From Excoecaria cochinchinensis (lineage: Eukaryota > Streptophyta > Magnoliopsida > Malpighiales > Euphorbiaceae): a DNA stretch of 64,000 nucleotides. Position 1 is the stretch's first letter; every line of letters starts with the position of its first letter. The stretch is from positions 1,488,001 to 1,552,000 of the forward strand of contig CANTUQ010000051.1 in the NCBI GenBank assembly GCA_947683425.1. Direction: 5' to 3'. Of this stretch, positions 53,075 to 64,000 are shown piece after piece. The translations under genes and the position numbers were made by a program. The notes under the pieces were generated by a model that did not search any database, was not told where the DNA came from, and saw only the letters and a list, made by a program, of their open reading frames with translations.

Positions 53075-55778
53075 AGTTCTGTTTGTTAAGAAAAAGGATG
53101 GGTCCTTGAGGATATATATCGACTACAGGCAGATTAATAAGGTCACAGTAAAGAATAAGTATCCGTTGCCCAGAGTTGAGGATTTGTTTGATCAGCTTCA
53201 AGGTGCGGGTGTGTTTTCCAAGATAGATCTTCGATCTGGGTATTATCAGCTTCGTGTTAAGGACGAGGATGTGGTTAAGACTGCATTTCGGACTCGGTAT
53301 GGCCACTATGAGTTCCTTGTTATGCCGTTTGGTTTGACTAATGCTCCAGCGGCATTCATGGATTTGATGAATAGAGTGTTCAGGCCATACTTAGACCGGT
53401 TTGTAGTGGTGTTTATAGATGACATTTTGGTGTTTTCCAAGGATGAGACCGAGCATGAAGAGCATCTTCGGTTAGTTTTGCAAATTTTGAGAGAGCATCG
53501 GTTGTTTGCTAAGTTGAGTAAGTGTGATTTTTGGCTTCGGGAAGTGTCGTTTTTGGGCCATATAGTTTCAGCTAAGGGTATCCAAGTGGATCCAGCCAAG
53601 ATTGAGGCGATAGTGGATTGGAAAGCGCCTAGGAATATCCAGGAAGTGAGGAGTTTCCTTGGTCTGGCGGGTTATTACCGTCGATTCGTTAAGGGTTTTT
53701 CAGTGATAGCTGCTCCGATGACCAGGTTATTGAGGAAAGGAATTAAGTTCGATTGGTCAGATAAGTGTCAAGCCTGTTTTGAGAGGTTGAAGCAGTTGTT
53801 AGTTGAAGCTCCTATACTAACTCAACCCACTTCGGGTAAGGAGTTTGTTATGTATAGTGACGCTTCAGGTGTCGGTTTGGGATGCGTTCTGATGCAGGAA
53901 GGTAAGGTTGTAGCTTATGCTTCTCGGCAATTGAAGCCGCATGAGAGGAACTATCCGACGCATGATCTTGAGTTAGTAGCGGTTGTCTTCGCTTTGAAGA
54001 TCTGGCGTCATTATCTCTACGGGGAGAAGTGCAGGATCTTTACGGACCACAAGAGTTTGAAGTATTTTCTGACTCAGAAGGAATTGAATATGAGGCAACG
54101 TCGTTGGTTAGAGCTGTTTAAGGACTACGATTGCATTGTGGATTACCATCCGGGTAAGGCTAATGTAGTCGCAGATGCGTTGAGTAGGAAGTTAGTTTTT
54201 GCCTTATTTTTTAGACGGTTCAGATGGAGGTTTGGCTCAGATGGGGCTTTGATAGCTCAGTTGAGGGTCAAGCCTACTCTGAGACAGCGGATAGTTGATG
54301 CTCAGAGGGTTGATGAGAAAATTCAGCGAATTGTGCAAGAAGTCAGTTTGGGCAAGCAGTCAGAGTTTTCGGTTCAGGATGGGGTTCTCCTGTTTGGAAA
54401 CCGTTTGTGTGTACCGGATAGTGAAGAGTTAAGAAGACAGATTTTGGATGAGGCACATAGTTCAGTTTTCACCATGCATCCTGGTAGTGTGAAGATGTAT
54501 CGGGATTTGAAGCAGTTCTTTTGGTGGTCTGGTATGAAGAGGGACATAGTGGAATTTGTATCCAAGTGCCTGACTTGTCAGCAGGTCAAGGCTGAGCACC
54601 AGGTTCCTTCTGGATTGCTTACGCCTTTGTCCGTCCCAGAGTGGAAATGGGATGACATCGCTATGGATTTTGTCTTCGGATTACCTTTGACTCAGAGGAA
54701 GCATGATTCTGTTTGGGTGATTGTGGATCGACTCACGAAGTCTGCTCACTTTTTGCCGGTTAGGATGGATTATCCGATGAATAGGTTGGCCAGTATTTAT
54801 GTGGATGAGATAGTGCGATTGCATGGAGTGCCTTTGTCCATAGTTTCTGATAGAGACCCAAGGTTCACATCCAAGTTCTGGAAAGAATTGCAGCGAGCTT
54901 TGGGTACCAAGCTGAAGTTCAGTACAGCGTTCTATCCTCAGACAGATGGTCCGTCCGAGCGTGTGATTCAGATCTTAGAGGATATGATGAGGGCTTGTGT
55001 TTTGGACTTTCTGGGTAGTTGGGACAAGTATGTATCATTGATGGAATTTGCCTACAACAACAGTTTCCAGTCGAGTATTGGTATGTCACCATATGAGGCT
55101 CTATATGGACGTCAGTGTCGGACTCCAGTTTGTTGGACAGAGTTATCTGAGAGGTCAGTGATTGGGCCAGATCTGGTTAGAGATACAGAAGAAAAGATCA
55201 GAGTTGTGCAGCGGAATCTGAAAGTGGCCAAGGATCGACAGAAGTCTTATGCCAACCTGAAGAGAAAGGATGTACAGTTTGAAGTTGGGGATAAGGTTTT
55301 TCTTAAAGTGTCTCCTTGGAGAAAAGTACTTCGGTTTGGAAAGAAAGGGAAGCTTAGTCCTCGCTTTATTGGTCCGTATGAGGTGTTAGCAAGAGTTAGT
55401 CCAGTGGCTTACAGACTAGCTTTGCCGATGGAACTGTCAAAGCTTCATGATGTGTTTCACGTTTTGATGCTCCGTCGGTATAGATCGGATCCTTCCCATG
55501 TGCTGTCGGTTCAAGAAGTTCAAGTGCAGTCAGATTTTTCCTACGATGAGGAGCCTAGAGCTATCTTAGCGCGGGAAGTAAGACAGTTGAGGAATAAGCA
55601 TATTCCTTTGGTCAAGGTTTTATGGAATCACCATGGGGTTGAGGAAGCAACTTGGGAACCGGAGGAGTCGATGAGATTGCAGTACCCGCAATTATTCTGT
55701 TCAGGTGAGAATTTCGAGGACGAAATTCTTTTTAGTAGGGGAGAGTTGTCACACCCCGTTTGCCCCCTAGTTGAATGA
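53075..55778 (+). pseudogene. E3 RT, RNase H, integrase (second part of split polyprotein)
   Basis: It resumes directly after the duplication as VLFVKKKDGSLRIYIDYRQI and is open for about 900 codons. Counting from the ORF Met at 53106: RT FIDD with D105 and D106; RNase H YSDASG near 252; an integrase zinc finger (SSVFTMHPGS..CLTCQ); and core acids near 521, 582 and 618. The chromodomain-like tail has WEPEESMRLQYPQLF. Changes at normally constant places: FYPQTDG for FHPQTDG and GPSERV for GQSERV next to the third catalytic acid. Also MCIDY has become IYIDY. The stop lies 32 bases inside the 3' LTR (CPLVE then TGA). It is probably inactive because it lacks its own start. Confidence 0.9.
55734..55746 (+). 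other. Polypurine tract of E3
   Basis: AGTAGGGGAGAG before TGTCACACCCCG, the same tract as in E2. Confidence 0.85.
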
Positions 55779-56896
55779 GCCATATATGTATGTGTGTACA
55801 TTTGCATAAGTTATGTGTAATAAGAGCATTTTGGTAATATTGCATGAATTGGGGTTTTTCTGGTGCGTGTGTGTGTGTTTGGCACTATGGTGCTAATTAG
55901 TTGAGATAGATTTGTGTGTGCATGAGTGCACCATAGTAGGATATGCACTAGTGGATTAATTGTGTGTATGCATTTGCACTTGTGTAGGGTGTGTATGATT
56001 TGGGAGAATCTTGTGTGTGTTGCTCACACATAGGTAGGATGCATTATTAGAGTGTCTCATTGTGTGTATGTGATGCACTAGGTTAGGGTGTGAGTGAGCA
56101 ATCTCCTCCACTAGATGATTGACATGTGTAAAGTGGGAAAGAGAAAAAGGTGAAAAGGGAAAAATCAGATTTTTGAAAACCCATTCCCGTTTTTCCTTCT
56201 TCTCCTTCTTCTTCTTCCTCCTTTACACTCTCTTAAGTGCCCTAGCTTAGATTCAAGCCTCTAGTGGTGGAAATTAATCACTTCATAGCATTTTAGAGGT
56301 AAATCTACTGCATTGATTCTCATTTTTCTTCATTTGATTCTCTATCTTCTTCTCTTTTTCTTATTTTCGGAATTGGGTTGAAGTTTTGGTTTTGTGTTTG
56401 TGTGTTGTGTTGTTTTGTTCCTAGTTGAACCTCCCCGGGATCCTAAAGGCAAGGAAGTTGCTGGATCTAGTGGAACTAAGCACTAGGAGCTAAGGATTTT
56501 GAAGGTTTGGGAATTTCTTGCTTTTGCATGTGAATATGTTCATGTATGTGTTTTGATGATCTCTCGGAATTAAGTTGTTAGATGTTCTTTATTTTGATGT
56601 ATATGATATGGGTAATTGCTTTGAAGTGTGGATCTTGCAAAGGCATGAGTTAATTAGGGTAATTTTAGAATGGATGTGGTTTGATGCATAAATTGGGTTT
56701 TTGATTGATTCTTGGAATTGAATGTGTAAGTTGATGGATTGTATGAAGTTTGATGTTAATAAATGTTGTATTATGGTTGATAATGTTAATGAATGGCTGG
56801 ATTTGAGGTAAGTAACCTTGGATTGAGATTTGTGTGGTTGGATGAGGGTTTGGAAGAGGAAAATCTGCAGAATTTCTGCAGATTTTTGAAGTCCCG

Positions 56897-57209
56897 ACTC
56901 TGTCGTGATCGCGATAACTGTCGTGATCGCGATAGAGAGCGGCGTTGGGAGCTTCGCCGTCGCGAGCCTGCGACAGCCGAAGTGTTGTGTACTCTCTGTC
57001 GCGACCGCGACGACTGTCGCGATCGCGACAGAGCGTATCGTTGGCCAAGTGCTATCGCGAGCACGCGATCTGTCGCGAGCCTGCGACAGCACCAATTGTC
57101 CTCTGTCGCGAGCGCGACAGAGCCTGGCCCTCCCGTCCTCCTCGCAGTCGCGAAGTTCGTCGCGCGCGTGCAGCGAAGAGACTTTGGTCTCTGTCGCGAG
57201 CGCGACAGT
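56897..57209 (+). repeat. CpG palindrome array in E3 3' LTR
   Basis: At least seven units. The best (57101-57122) has ten-base arms CTCTGTCGCG and CGCGACAGAG around AG. Confidence 0.85.
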
Positions 57210-57419
57210 CCCCTGTTTGCTGAATGAGTTTTCCTTCATTTCTTGTGGCTTGAACTTCAGTTTTCTTTAGCAGTTATGAGATTTATACTTGGCATTCTAT
57301 AAATAATATGCAAGTGTAACTATGGTATGATTATGCTCATTTGATGATGATGATTTTGGAAGTTATGAAATGGATGGATTGGCTTATGTATGACCTGCTA
57401 GAGTCTAGTCAGTGGATAG

Positions 57420-57948
57420 TTAGGCATGCCTAATAGAGTCTTTGCTGCAGCTTCTTTTTTCTGTTTGGACCCCGATCAGGTCCTCGAATGGTTCCTCGCG
57501 AACCCTTATCCGAAAGGATCTTGTTTAAGATCCCCCTTTGTAATGTTTTGTAAAAGTTAAATGAAAATTTGTTTTATCGGCTCGTACCCGTAAAGTACTG
57601 TCTGTATCGGCTCGTACCCGTAAGTACTGTCCGTATACTCGTTATCCACTCCCTCGGGTCAGCAGGTGTTTTGTATGAATTGTTATATGGGAAACATATG
57701 TTATCCTTATGGATTCAATGGTGAAAATGTAATCTGTTATGAGAATATGATTATTGTTATGAATCTTCTGATGAATAGCTTTATGTATGTGAGCATGAGT
57801 TTATTATTATTGTCATGCCATGATTATCGTTTGTAAATGAAGAACACTTGTGAACTGCCTTGACGACCGTTGTGAATGGTTGTCCTTATGCTATGTGTTT
57901 GTTTCCCCACTAAGCGTTTATCGCTTAGCACGGTGTGTTTACCCGTGC
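57420..57948 (+). other. Hairpin chain in E3 3' LTR
   Basis: TTAGGCATGCCTAA (57420), GGACC/GGTCC (57467), GGTTC-CTCGC-GAACC (57490), GGATC-TTGTTTAA-GATCC (57516), GTAC/GTAC pairs (57584 and about 57607), CTAAGCG/CGCTTAG (57910), GCACGG/CCGTGC (57928). Confidence 0.75.
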
Positions 57949-58349
57949 AGGTGCGGAAGGAATTTTGTCTTGGGAGAGTCGCCGCCATCGAAGCCAACAC
58001 AGCAGGGTCTTAGTGTAGGGCTTATTTTTGTAGCTTTATGATTCTTTTTGTATAGAACTCTCTTATGATTTTGTAATAGCTTCCGCTGTTGTATATGTAA
58101 TTTTGGGATTTGTAATTATCTTTTATATCTCTCAGTTGATCAGAACAGTAATGTAATCCTCCTATTATATTAATGCATGATCAGCTTTTATGAATGGTCT
58201 TGTAAAGTTTTAAATTACCTTGTATTTTGTTATGTATGTTTATGGTAGAGTGTATGTGTATTATGTATCTGTGTGGTGGCACCTTTACTCCTACGGCATC
58301 TCACTCCTTATCGGATGGGATCGCCTGAGTATGGGTAAGGGGTGTTACA

Positions 58350-58354
58350 ATTTT
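58350..58354. other. E3 target-site duplication, right copy
   Basis: ATTTT, matching 47243-47247. Confidence 0.85.
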
Positions 58355-59133
58355 ATTTTCCATATTTTCCTTGATTTTTTTTTATTTTATTTCACATTGT
58401 TTGTGAACTTGAAAATTTTTCTTTATTGCGTTTGAACTTTAATTTTTTTTATTATCTCATCTTGTGTTTTCATTTGATTCATTTTGTTAATCAAATAAAA
58501 AAAAAATGTTTTTAGTGTTTGAACACACTATTTCTTCTTCAGTGTCTTTTTCTTTGATTTATGTTTATCGCTTCTAGAGTTGCTTTGTTTCGGTTTTCTT
58601 GTTAGGATTTTTCTTATTTTTCTTAATTTTCCACAATATGATGATATGAGACAAGAGTGGGAAGAATTAAAAAGGATGATTATAAAGTATCATGAACAAT
58701 AGATGAGGACAGAGGAGGAGAGAAGGAAGAAGGAGATAGAATTGGGTTGAAACAATTGAGCTTGAAGAAATAATATGTGAACCTGAAGGAGATTGTGTTG
58801 ATGAATGTTTTTTTTTAACAAGTGCAAGATGTAACAGTTGATGTTGATATTGGTTTTGTTCTTAAAAAATAAATGAGTGAGGCTGGTGTGGATGTTATCA
58901 AAGTGCAAGAGTCAATTCAATTTATATTGATTATTTTAACAATAATTTGCTAGTTTTTGTGATCTTCAAGTTTTGGAAATTCATAATGAATGTTCACATG
59001 AGGATGTATTTATTCTAATTTCACTTATGCTGAAGTTTTTGCTTGAAATTGATTATGTTTCTTATTCATCTTTTCCTGAATTAACCAATACTAAAATTCG
59101 AGGGTGAATTTTTTTAAAAGAAGAAGGGGATGA
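58355..59133 (+). pseudogene. Worn internal remnant of the old gypsy element
   Basis: A T-rich leader is followed near 58633 by a short readable stretch (DDMRQEWEELKRMI) of the kind seen at the start of some gypsy Gag proteins. Near 59095, KIRG and KEEGDD resemble the last codons of gypsy pol just before a purine tract (AAAAGAAGAAGGGGATGA). Almost all of gag and pol is deleted. Family assignment is not possible. Confidence 0.4.
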
Positions 59134-60866
59134 TGTGAACATAAGCAGGCTAAAAAATTTAGTTTTAATGGATGAATTTTTTGAATCTTGAAAGGATGGA
59201 TTTATTGAGTTCATAATTCATTTGTACATTTGGAGATGTCAATTTAGTGTTCTTGAGGTTAAAAAAAGGGTTTCAAGGAGCTAAATCTTCATGTTGATAA
59301 TGTTTTAAATTAATTGGCTTCAAGTCATGGTTAGAAAGAATGAAGAAATGGACGTTTTTGAGTTTTGTTAATTTTCAACCCAGGTTGAAAATTGTGCTTG
59401 AAAGTTGAGAACATGTTTCTTAAGATTGGAGTCTAGTAGCTTTAAACTAGGGTTGATTTTGTTTAAACATCGGAATGCTTGTGTTTTTCTTAGAAGCCAA
59501 CCAAAGTTGACTTATAGTTTATCAAGTTGAATCAGCTTGCTTTTCTTCAGGGGTAGACCATCCAACCTGAGTTGTGATTTTGTCAACTGTAGTCGACTTT
59601 GGTCATTAATTGAACGGGTCGATTTATCTTCCATACTTTTAATTAGGGGTATTTATGGACCGGTTAATCGGTCCATGAACCCAAAAAAAAAAATCCATTA
59701 AATTCGATTTTTTAAAAATACTAACTGTTAACCAGTACATCGGTTTCGAATTTTCGAACTGATTAACCAATATTTTTTGGGTATCCATTACAACTATAAA
59801 ATACATTCATAAAAAAATTAAAATATTCAAATTACTTAAAAATTAAAATTTTTTCACTATAATATAATATCATTGTTGTTAAAATAAAAGTTTTAGTGGA
59901 TATAAGCAACTTTATTTTTAAAAATTAAGATTTAATAATTAAATAAATTAACCGGTTATGATCACCCTAATTAGATTGACGGTCACACTTATTAATCGCC
60001 AATTAAAAAATTTAAAAATTCAAAAAAATTAGAATAATGAAAAATAGTATAGCAAAAATATTTAAAAAATTCAAAATTATTAAAATAAATCCATCCAATA
60101 CTAACAACTAATTTTCTTTATTTACGTTTTTAACTTGACACACATTATTTTTATATATATTAAAAATTTTACTTTTTTTTTGAAAATTTTACTTAATATA
60201 TTAATATTATATAACTTTTCAAATATATTTTGATTTTAATTAATGAAAAATTGATATATCAAGAAATAATAAGAAATATTAAATATGGACATATTGAACA
60301 ATTAATAAATTAACTAAAATGTCTTTACAAAAACTAAAATGAAATTGAAATATTTTAAAGTAAATAAAAATTATAGAAATATAAATAATTAAATACGAAA
60401 ATAATAAAATAAAAAAATTATAATAAAAAAAAGAATGAATGAAATAAAATTAATAAATTATAGGGGTATTCATATATCGGTTTCGGTTCAATTAACCATT
60501 TCATGAGTTTAAAAATAAAAATCAGTCAATTAATATTGATTTTTGCAAAACACTAACGGTTAATCACAAAAATTGGTTCGCTTAACCTTTTTTTCGGTTC
60601 GATTTCTCGATTAATAAAGTTCAACGGTTTTTTTGAACACCACTACTTTTAATTTAATTTGTTTCCTTTTCATTTTAGGATTAATTTTAATTAATTAGAC
60701 ATTGTTTGGGAATATTGTAACATGTTACCCAAACAAGCCATTAAATTATTTAGTTTTCTGATACTTATTTAGAATTTTATTTCTTAGCCAATTAAGGCTT
60801 ATTTACCAAATTAATACAATGAATTAAATTAGTTTATGCTATTTACCTTTGCCATTCTCTGTGGTG
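59134..60866 (+). repeat. 3' LTR of the old gypsy element (3' truncated, with insert)
   Basis: It begins TGTGAACATAAGC after the purine tract. Collinear with 46318-47000 except for the insert at 59644-60645. Similarity to the 5' copy ends near 60866. Confidence 0.55.
59644..60645. mobile_element. hAT-like non-autonomous insertion, probably composite
   Basis: It is absent from the other LTR copy and flanked by an 8-base duplication CTTTTAAT (59636-59643 and 60646-60653). Its ends are TAGGGGTATTTA and, on the other strand, TAGTGGTGTTCA. An internal TAGGGGTATTCA at about 60461 and an internal inverted end near 59970 suggest two related short elements, one nested or fused. It has many AACCGGTTAA words and no ORF. 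Confidence 0.65.
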
Positions 60867-61252
60867 GATCTATATGTTAAAAATATTTGATATTTGGTAT
60901 TATCATTAATTATAATATTAGATTAAATTCTTGTATTAAAATAAAAGCTATAATTGTAATTTAATGTAAAAAAAATAGGCTTAATGCATATACGGATATC
61001 AGAACTTGACTTAATAATTTATTTGAACACGTAAATTTTAACTATGAGCTATTGATCACTTTTATTTGTCAATTTTATAAATAACAAATATAAATTCACG
61101 CTGAATTTGAAAAATTAAACCACGTAACACTCAAAAATGCTGATATATCATCGCGCAATATAGAGCCAAATTTTAATGTGTCTATATGTATTAAGCCAAA
61201 AAAACATTAATAAAATTAAAATTATAGTTAGTTTCATACAACAAATGCTTAA

Positions 61253-61258
<6 letters not shown>

Positions 61259-61306
<48 letters not shown>
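61259..61306 (+). repeat. TA dinucleotide microsatellite
   Basis: About 24 uninterrupted TA units, some 390 bases before the host ATG. Confidence 0.98.
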
Positions 61307-61310
<4 letters not shown>

Positions 61311-61524
61311 TTCATAATATTTTACGTTTACACATTTAAAATATTTTTTAATTTAATTTTTTTAAAATAATAACTAAAAATATATAATTATAATATCAAA
61401 TAGTTTGGCAAGTCACATACTTAACTAGTCAGAATTACCCATTCCCAATCATAAATGATGAAGCGCCAAAAGAGCGGGATTAGATATCAGATGGATGAGA
61501 GCTTTTCCATCCTAACGCTTCTTC

Positions 61525-61533
61525 TATAATTTA
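61525..61533 (+). promoter_or_regulatory. Possible TATA box of kinase-like gene
   Basis: TATAATTTA about 170 bases before the ATG. It is the best candidate in an AT-rich region, so weak evidence. Confidence 0.25.
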
Positions 61534-61695
61534 TTACAATTCACCGTCCTAAAAACAAACAATAACCAGCACCCCTTCATTATTTTCCCTCCCTGTCAGA
61601 CAACTCGGAAGAAAGCAAAGCCTCAGAAATCTGAAACACTAAAGCATACCCACACTTGTGCTGAATCCCAATTTCTTCATCTACTCCATCGAGCC

Positions 61696-63444
61696 ATGGC
61701 TGCAGCCCTAGAGTGCTGGTCCAGTAGAGCCAGTACTGATGAGGACATGGTTGAGCAAGTGCTGATGCGAACTCAAGACAGATCAGAAGCCTCTTCACAA
61801 CTAGAAACTTCATCTTCTTCATCTTCAAATCCCACAATCAAAGACCCAACATCATCCTCCAATGCTATGCAGAAAAGGCTTCAGAGATTAAGTCGAAACG
61901 TCACTGAAGCTATTGCCTCGCTTAAGAACTCTCTTAATCTCGACTCACCTCGTGACCCCCAATTTCAGGCCGTTTCGCAGCAACAACCGCAACTATGTAA
62001 TAATGGCACTAAAATTGATAGCTGTAAGAAACTGGTGTGGGCTAGTGTTGTAAGGAATCTCACGCAACTGTACCCAGGTAGCCAGTTACCGGAGAAGCTC
62101 GTCTCCAATATTCGGAAGCATTTCGATTCTTTGCCTCTCAGGTTTGCACATTTGAATCCTTTATTTAAATGTGGGAATTTAGGGTTTTGGAAAGTAGAAA
62201 TCTTCAGTCTTATGTTATTGCAGCAGTACAGTTCTGTTTACAAATGTATAAATTGTTTTATGTGAACTTAATATTTTTCTTTTCTTTTCTTCCTTTTTGA
62301 TTTCTCTTTAGTGTAATTTTTTCCTTTTTGATTTCTCTTTAGTGTAATTTTTTTCTTTTTGGGCAGTTACGCACAAGCGGGGTTTGATATGAAAGATATG
62401 TTTTTACATATAAAGTTGATAGAGCAGGCATCAGTGGAGGAGCAACCAGTAATTATATTACAGGAGGTATCTGATGATGAGATTCAGGGTTCTGTTCTCA
62501 AGCTGACTTTTGTTTGTAACTCTTCAATTTCTTGGCCATTGATGTCTGGTTCACTAGATAGTGCTTCCATTTGTTGCAAGAAGATTCAGATCTTTGAGAA
62601 AAAGGGCTTTACGCTTGGGGTTGTTCTTCTTTTAGTTCAAGCTGGGCAAGAAAAGTCCTTCAAGTCCCGGATCGAAAGTGCTTTAAAATGTGCAATGAAA
62701 AGGCCCAAGCAGACCTCAGTGAAGCTTCCGTTTGGGCTTTGCGGCTGCCAAGAAGACAACAATAGGGGAAGAGACTTCGGTGAAGAAGAAGATCCTAGCG
62801 AACAAAATTATAGGACTGGTGCAGAGAATTTGAATGCAAAGATTCAACTTGAGATGCCTTTACCCAAGTCATCGTTTGTGGTATCAGTTGATGAATGGCA
62901 AACAATTCAGTCAGGTGGAGATGAGATTGGGAAATGGCTTTTGAACTCCGATAATCTCGAGTTTCTCGATCAGGTTGGATCAACTTCTTTTAAGGGAGCT
63001 TATAGGGGAAAAAGGGTTGGAATTGAGAAACTTAAAGGATGTGACAAAGGGAATTCTTATGATTTTGAACTTCGTAAAGACCTATTGGAGTTGATGACTT
63101 GTGGGCATAAAAATATTCTACAGTTCTATGGAGTTTGTGTTGATGAAAATCATGGGTTGTGTGTGGTAACCAAATTGATGGAAGGTGGCTCTGTTAATGA
63201 CCTGATGCTGAAGAACAAGAAGCTTCAGATTAAGGAGATCATAAGGATTGCTGTTGATGTAGCTGAAGGAATTAAGTTCATGAATGATCATGGTGTTGCA
63301 TACAGAGACCTTAACACTCAGAGGATTCTACTAGATCGGCACGGGAATGCTTGCTTAGGGGACATGGGTATAGTCATTGCTTGCAAGAGTATGGGTGAGG
63401 CGATGGAATATGAAACAGATGGTTACCGTTGGCTTGCCCCAGAG
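61696..63444 (+). CDS. Kinase-like protein gene (TKL/Raf-like fold), first two exons, 3' partial
   Basis: Exon 1 is 61696-62141 (ATG in a good plant context, GCCATGGCTG; donor AG/GTTTGC). Exon 2 is 62367-63444 (acceptor GGGCAG, donor GAG/GTTCGT; phase kept). Exon 1 encodes a Ser-rich stretch, then LQRLSRNVTEAIASL and WASVVRNLTQLYPGSQLPEK. Exon 2 encodes a ~170-residue plant-specific region (AQAGFDMKDMFLHIKLIEQA, SKCCK-like Cys pairs), then a kinase-like domain from WLLNSDNLEFLDQVG to GYRWLAPE. VAIK reads VGIE (Glu at 63025), HRDLKxxN reads YRDLNTQR (63301-63324), and DFG reads DMG; the two Asp remain. I recognise a conserved plant family but no symbol. The last exons (rest of C-lobe) lie beyond the window. 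The only non-transposon gene here. Confidence 0.85.
62142..62366 (+). other. Intron 1 of kinase-like gene with 31-base tandem duplication
   Basis: GTTTGC to GGGCAG, 225 bases. Just before the acceptor, TCCTTTTTGATTTCTCTTTA... is present twice (62291-62321 and 62322-62352), doubling the pyrimidine tract and adding acceptor-like CTTTAG sites. Confidence 0.8.
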
Positions 63445-64000
63445 GTTCGTGATCTACTATATTTTTATTTTTCAATGCATTTGAAATTGAGCTTATTTTC
63501 CTTTCATTCGCGAATGCATGAATGATGTTATTCTTAAATTCTCACTTTTGCAACTATATGAGTTCAGTTTTATATTTTTGTGCTCATAAACGCAATGAAA
63601 ATGTTTGTAAATTGTCTTACTGTGATGTGGACCATGATTTGCAAAATGTTAGTTTTCTAGGGAGGCTCATTATAGTTTTGAATTAGGTTGCATAATGTTG
63701 CATTTTTTGTGAATAGGAATTGGAGGTTACTTATAGATCCATGCTACAGTTCAACTGGATTGAATAAAATTAATCTTTAATGGTAAAGTATAAGTGTTCA
63801 CAGACACTTTATTTGAATGCAATGGATGTGTATGCTATTTCAATCATTAACTGTTTATAAAGATGCTCTATAGTACTGATCCCAACATAATTGCTTGAGC
63901 ATGCACTAACATGTATTCATGATTGTTTTTTGGCTTTTACATTTCAAAATGGTATTTCGCTTTGCATGACCTCTACTATAAATCATCGCAGTCGCTATAT
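63445..64000 (+). other. Intron 2 of kinase-like gene (start only)
   Basis: Begins GTTCGT. T-rich and A-rich with stops in all frames and no sign of the expected next kinase segment (activation loop end and APE follow-on) before the window ends. Confidence 0.7.

Larger units (their letters stand above)
47248..58349 (+). mobile_element. E3: Tekay/Del-type element with aberrant 5' end
   Basis: PBS, gag-pol, polypurine tract and a full 3' LTR lie between ATTTT duplications. In place of a 2.6-kb 5' LTR there are only 82 bases, mostly an inverted copy of the LTR tail. Pol is split by a reversed solo LTR. Confidence 0.9.
55747..58349 (+). repeat. 3' LTR of E3
   Basis: TGTCACACCCCGTTTG to TAAGGGGTGTTACA, 2,603 bases. 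The intron-like segment is 56299-56424. The short frame 56425-56486 reads EPPRDPKGKEVAGSSGTKH. Confidence 0.95.
46318..60866 (+). mobile_element. Old gypsy element split by E3
   Basis: Two matching LTR-like stretches (46318-47156 and from about 59238) flank a degenerate PBS, a leader, E3, and a short remnant of internal sequence. Both ends are worn: the left LTR lacks about its first 100 bases, and the right one lacks its tail beyond 60866. Confidence 0.6.
60867..61695 (+). other. AT-rich spacer and upstream region of host gene
   Basis: Low-complexity AT-rich DNA without a recognisable gene. It holds a TA microsatellite. The last ~130 bases before the ATG are more balanced and probably form the 5' UTR. 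A weak TATA-like TATAATTTA lies at 61525. Confidence 0.5.

Noticed and set aside
58355..59133. A captured host gene between E3 and the old LTR
   Set aside because: The readable bits fit a worn gypsy Gag start and pol end next to a purine tract. There is no sustained frame and no intron structure.

Overview
This is nuclear DNA from a flowering plant, most likely a eudicot. The evidence is nested Ty3/gypsy LTR retrotransposons of the Tekay/Del (chromodomain) and Tat types, a primer-binding site matching plant initiator Met-tRNA, CACTA and hAT fragments, AT-rich spacer, and one intron-containing host gene at the right edge. About 95% of the window is transposon-derived. No bacterial-type operon, CRISPR array, rRNA or tRNA gene was seen. 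The species cannot be named from the sequence.

Layout. 1-6684: 3' part of Tekay element E1 (open gag-pol frame plus 3' LTR). 6685-7546: a CACTA end lying in a reversed Tekay LTR scrap. 7547-10588: reversed 3' half of a Tat element (Tat-M). 10582-17950: decayed Tat-A (integrase end, antisense ORF, divergent promoter, sense ORF, tandem repeats, LTR). 17951-21863: Tat-B remnant, cut by another Tat LTR (21864-24092), which is itself cut by a reversed, internally deleted Tat copy carrying a PBS (24093-26050). 26051-46158: Tat-C, the best-preserved Tat copy, split by the complete Tekay element E2 (30869-40672, target duplication GGTTC). 46159-60866: an old gypsy element split by Tekay element E3 (47248-58349, target duplication ATTTT). 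The pol gene of E3 is split by a reversed 3.7-kb solo LTR (49362-53069, target duplication GCTCC), and the old 3' LTR is split by a 1-kb hAT-like insertion. 60867-61695: AT-rich spacer and host promoter. 61696-64000: 5' part of a kinase-like gene.

How the parts work. Tekay elements encode one Gag-protease-RT-RNase H-integrase polyprotein with a C-terminal chromodomain-like tail. E1 is open across the whole visible part. E3 has one nonsense codon plus the LTR insertion. E2 has many stops, mostly explainable by C-to-T or G-to-A change. Tat elements carry two extra genes between integrase and 3' LTR, one antisense and one sense, fired outward from a shared spacer with TATA-like boxes on both strands.

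Most notable signals: (i) an ordered chain of small hairpins in all five Tekay LTRs, with compensatory base changes; (ii) CpG-rich near-palindrome arrays inside otherwise AT-rich LTRs, with unrelated motifs in the Tekay and Tat families; (iii) an E3 5' end that is not an LTR but an inverted copy of the LTR tail, inside a perfect target duplication; (iv) the divergent gene pair in Tat; (v) a kinase-like host gene with altered catalytic residues.

All homology calls are from motif recognition by eye. No database search or alignment program was run.
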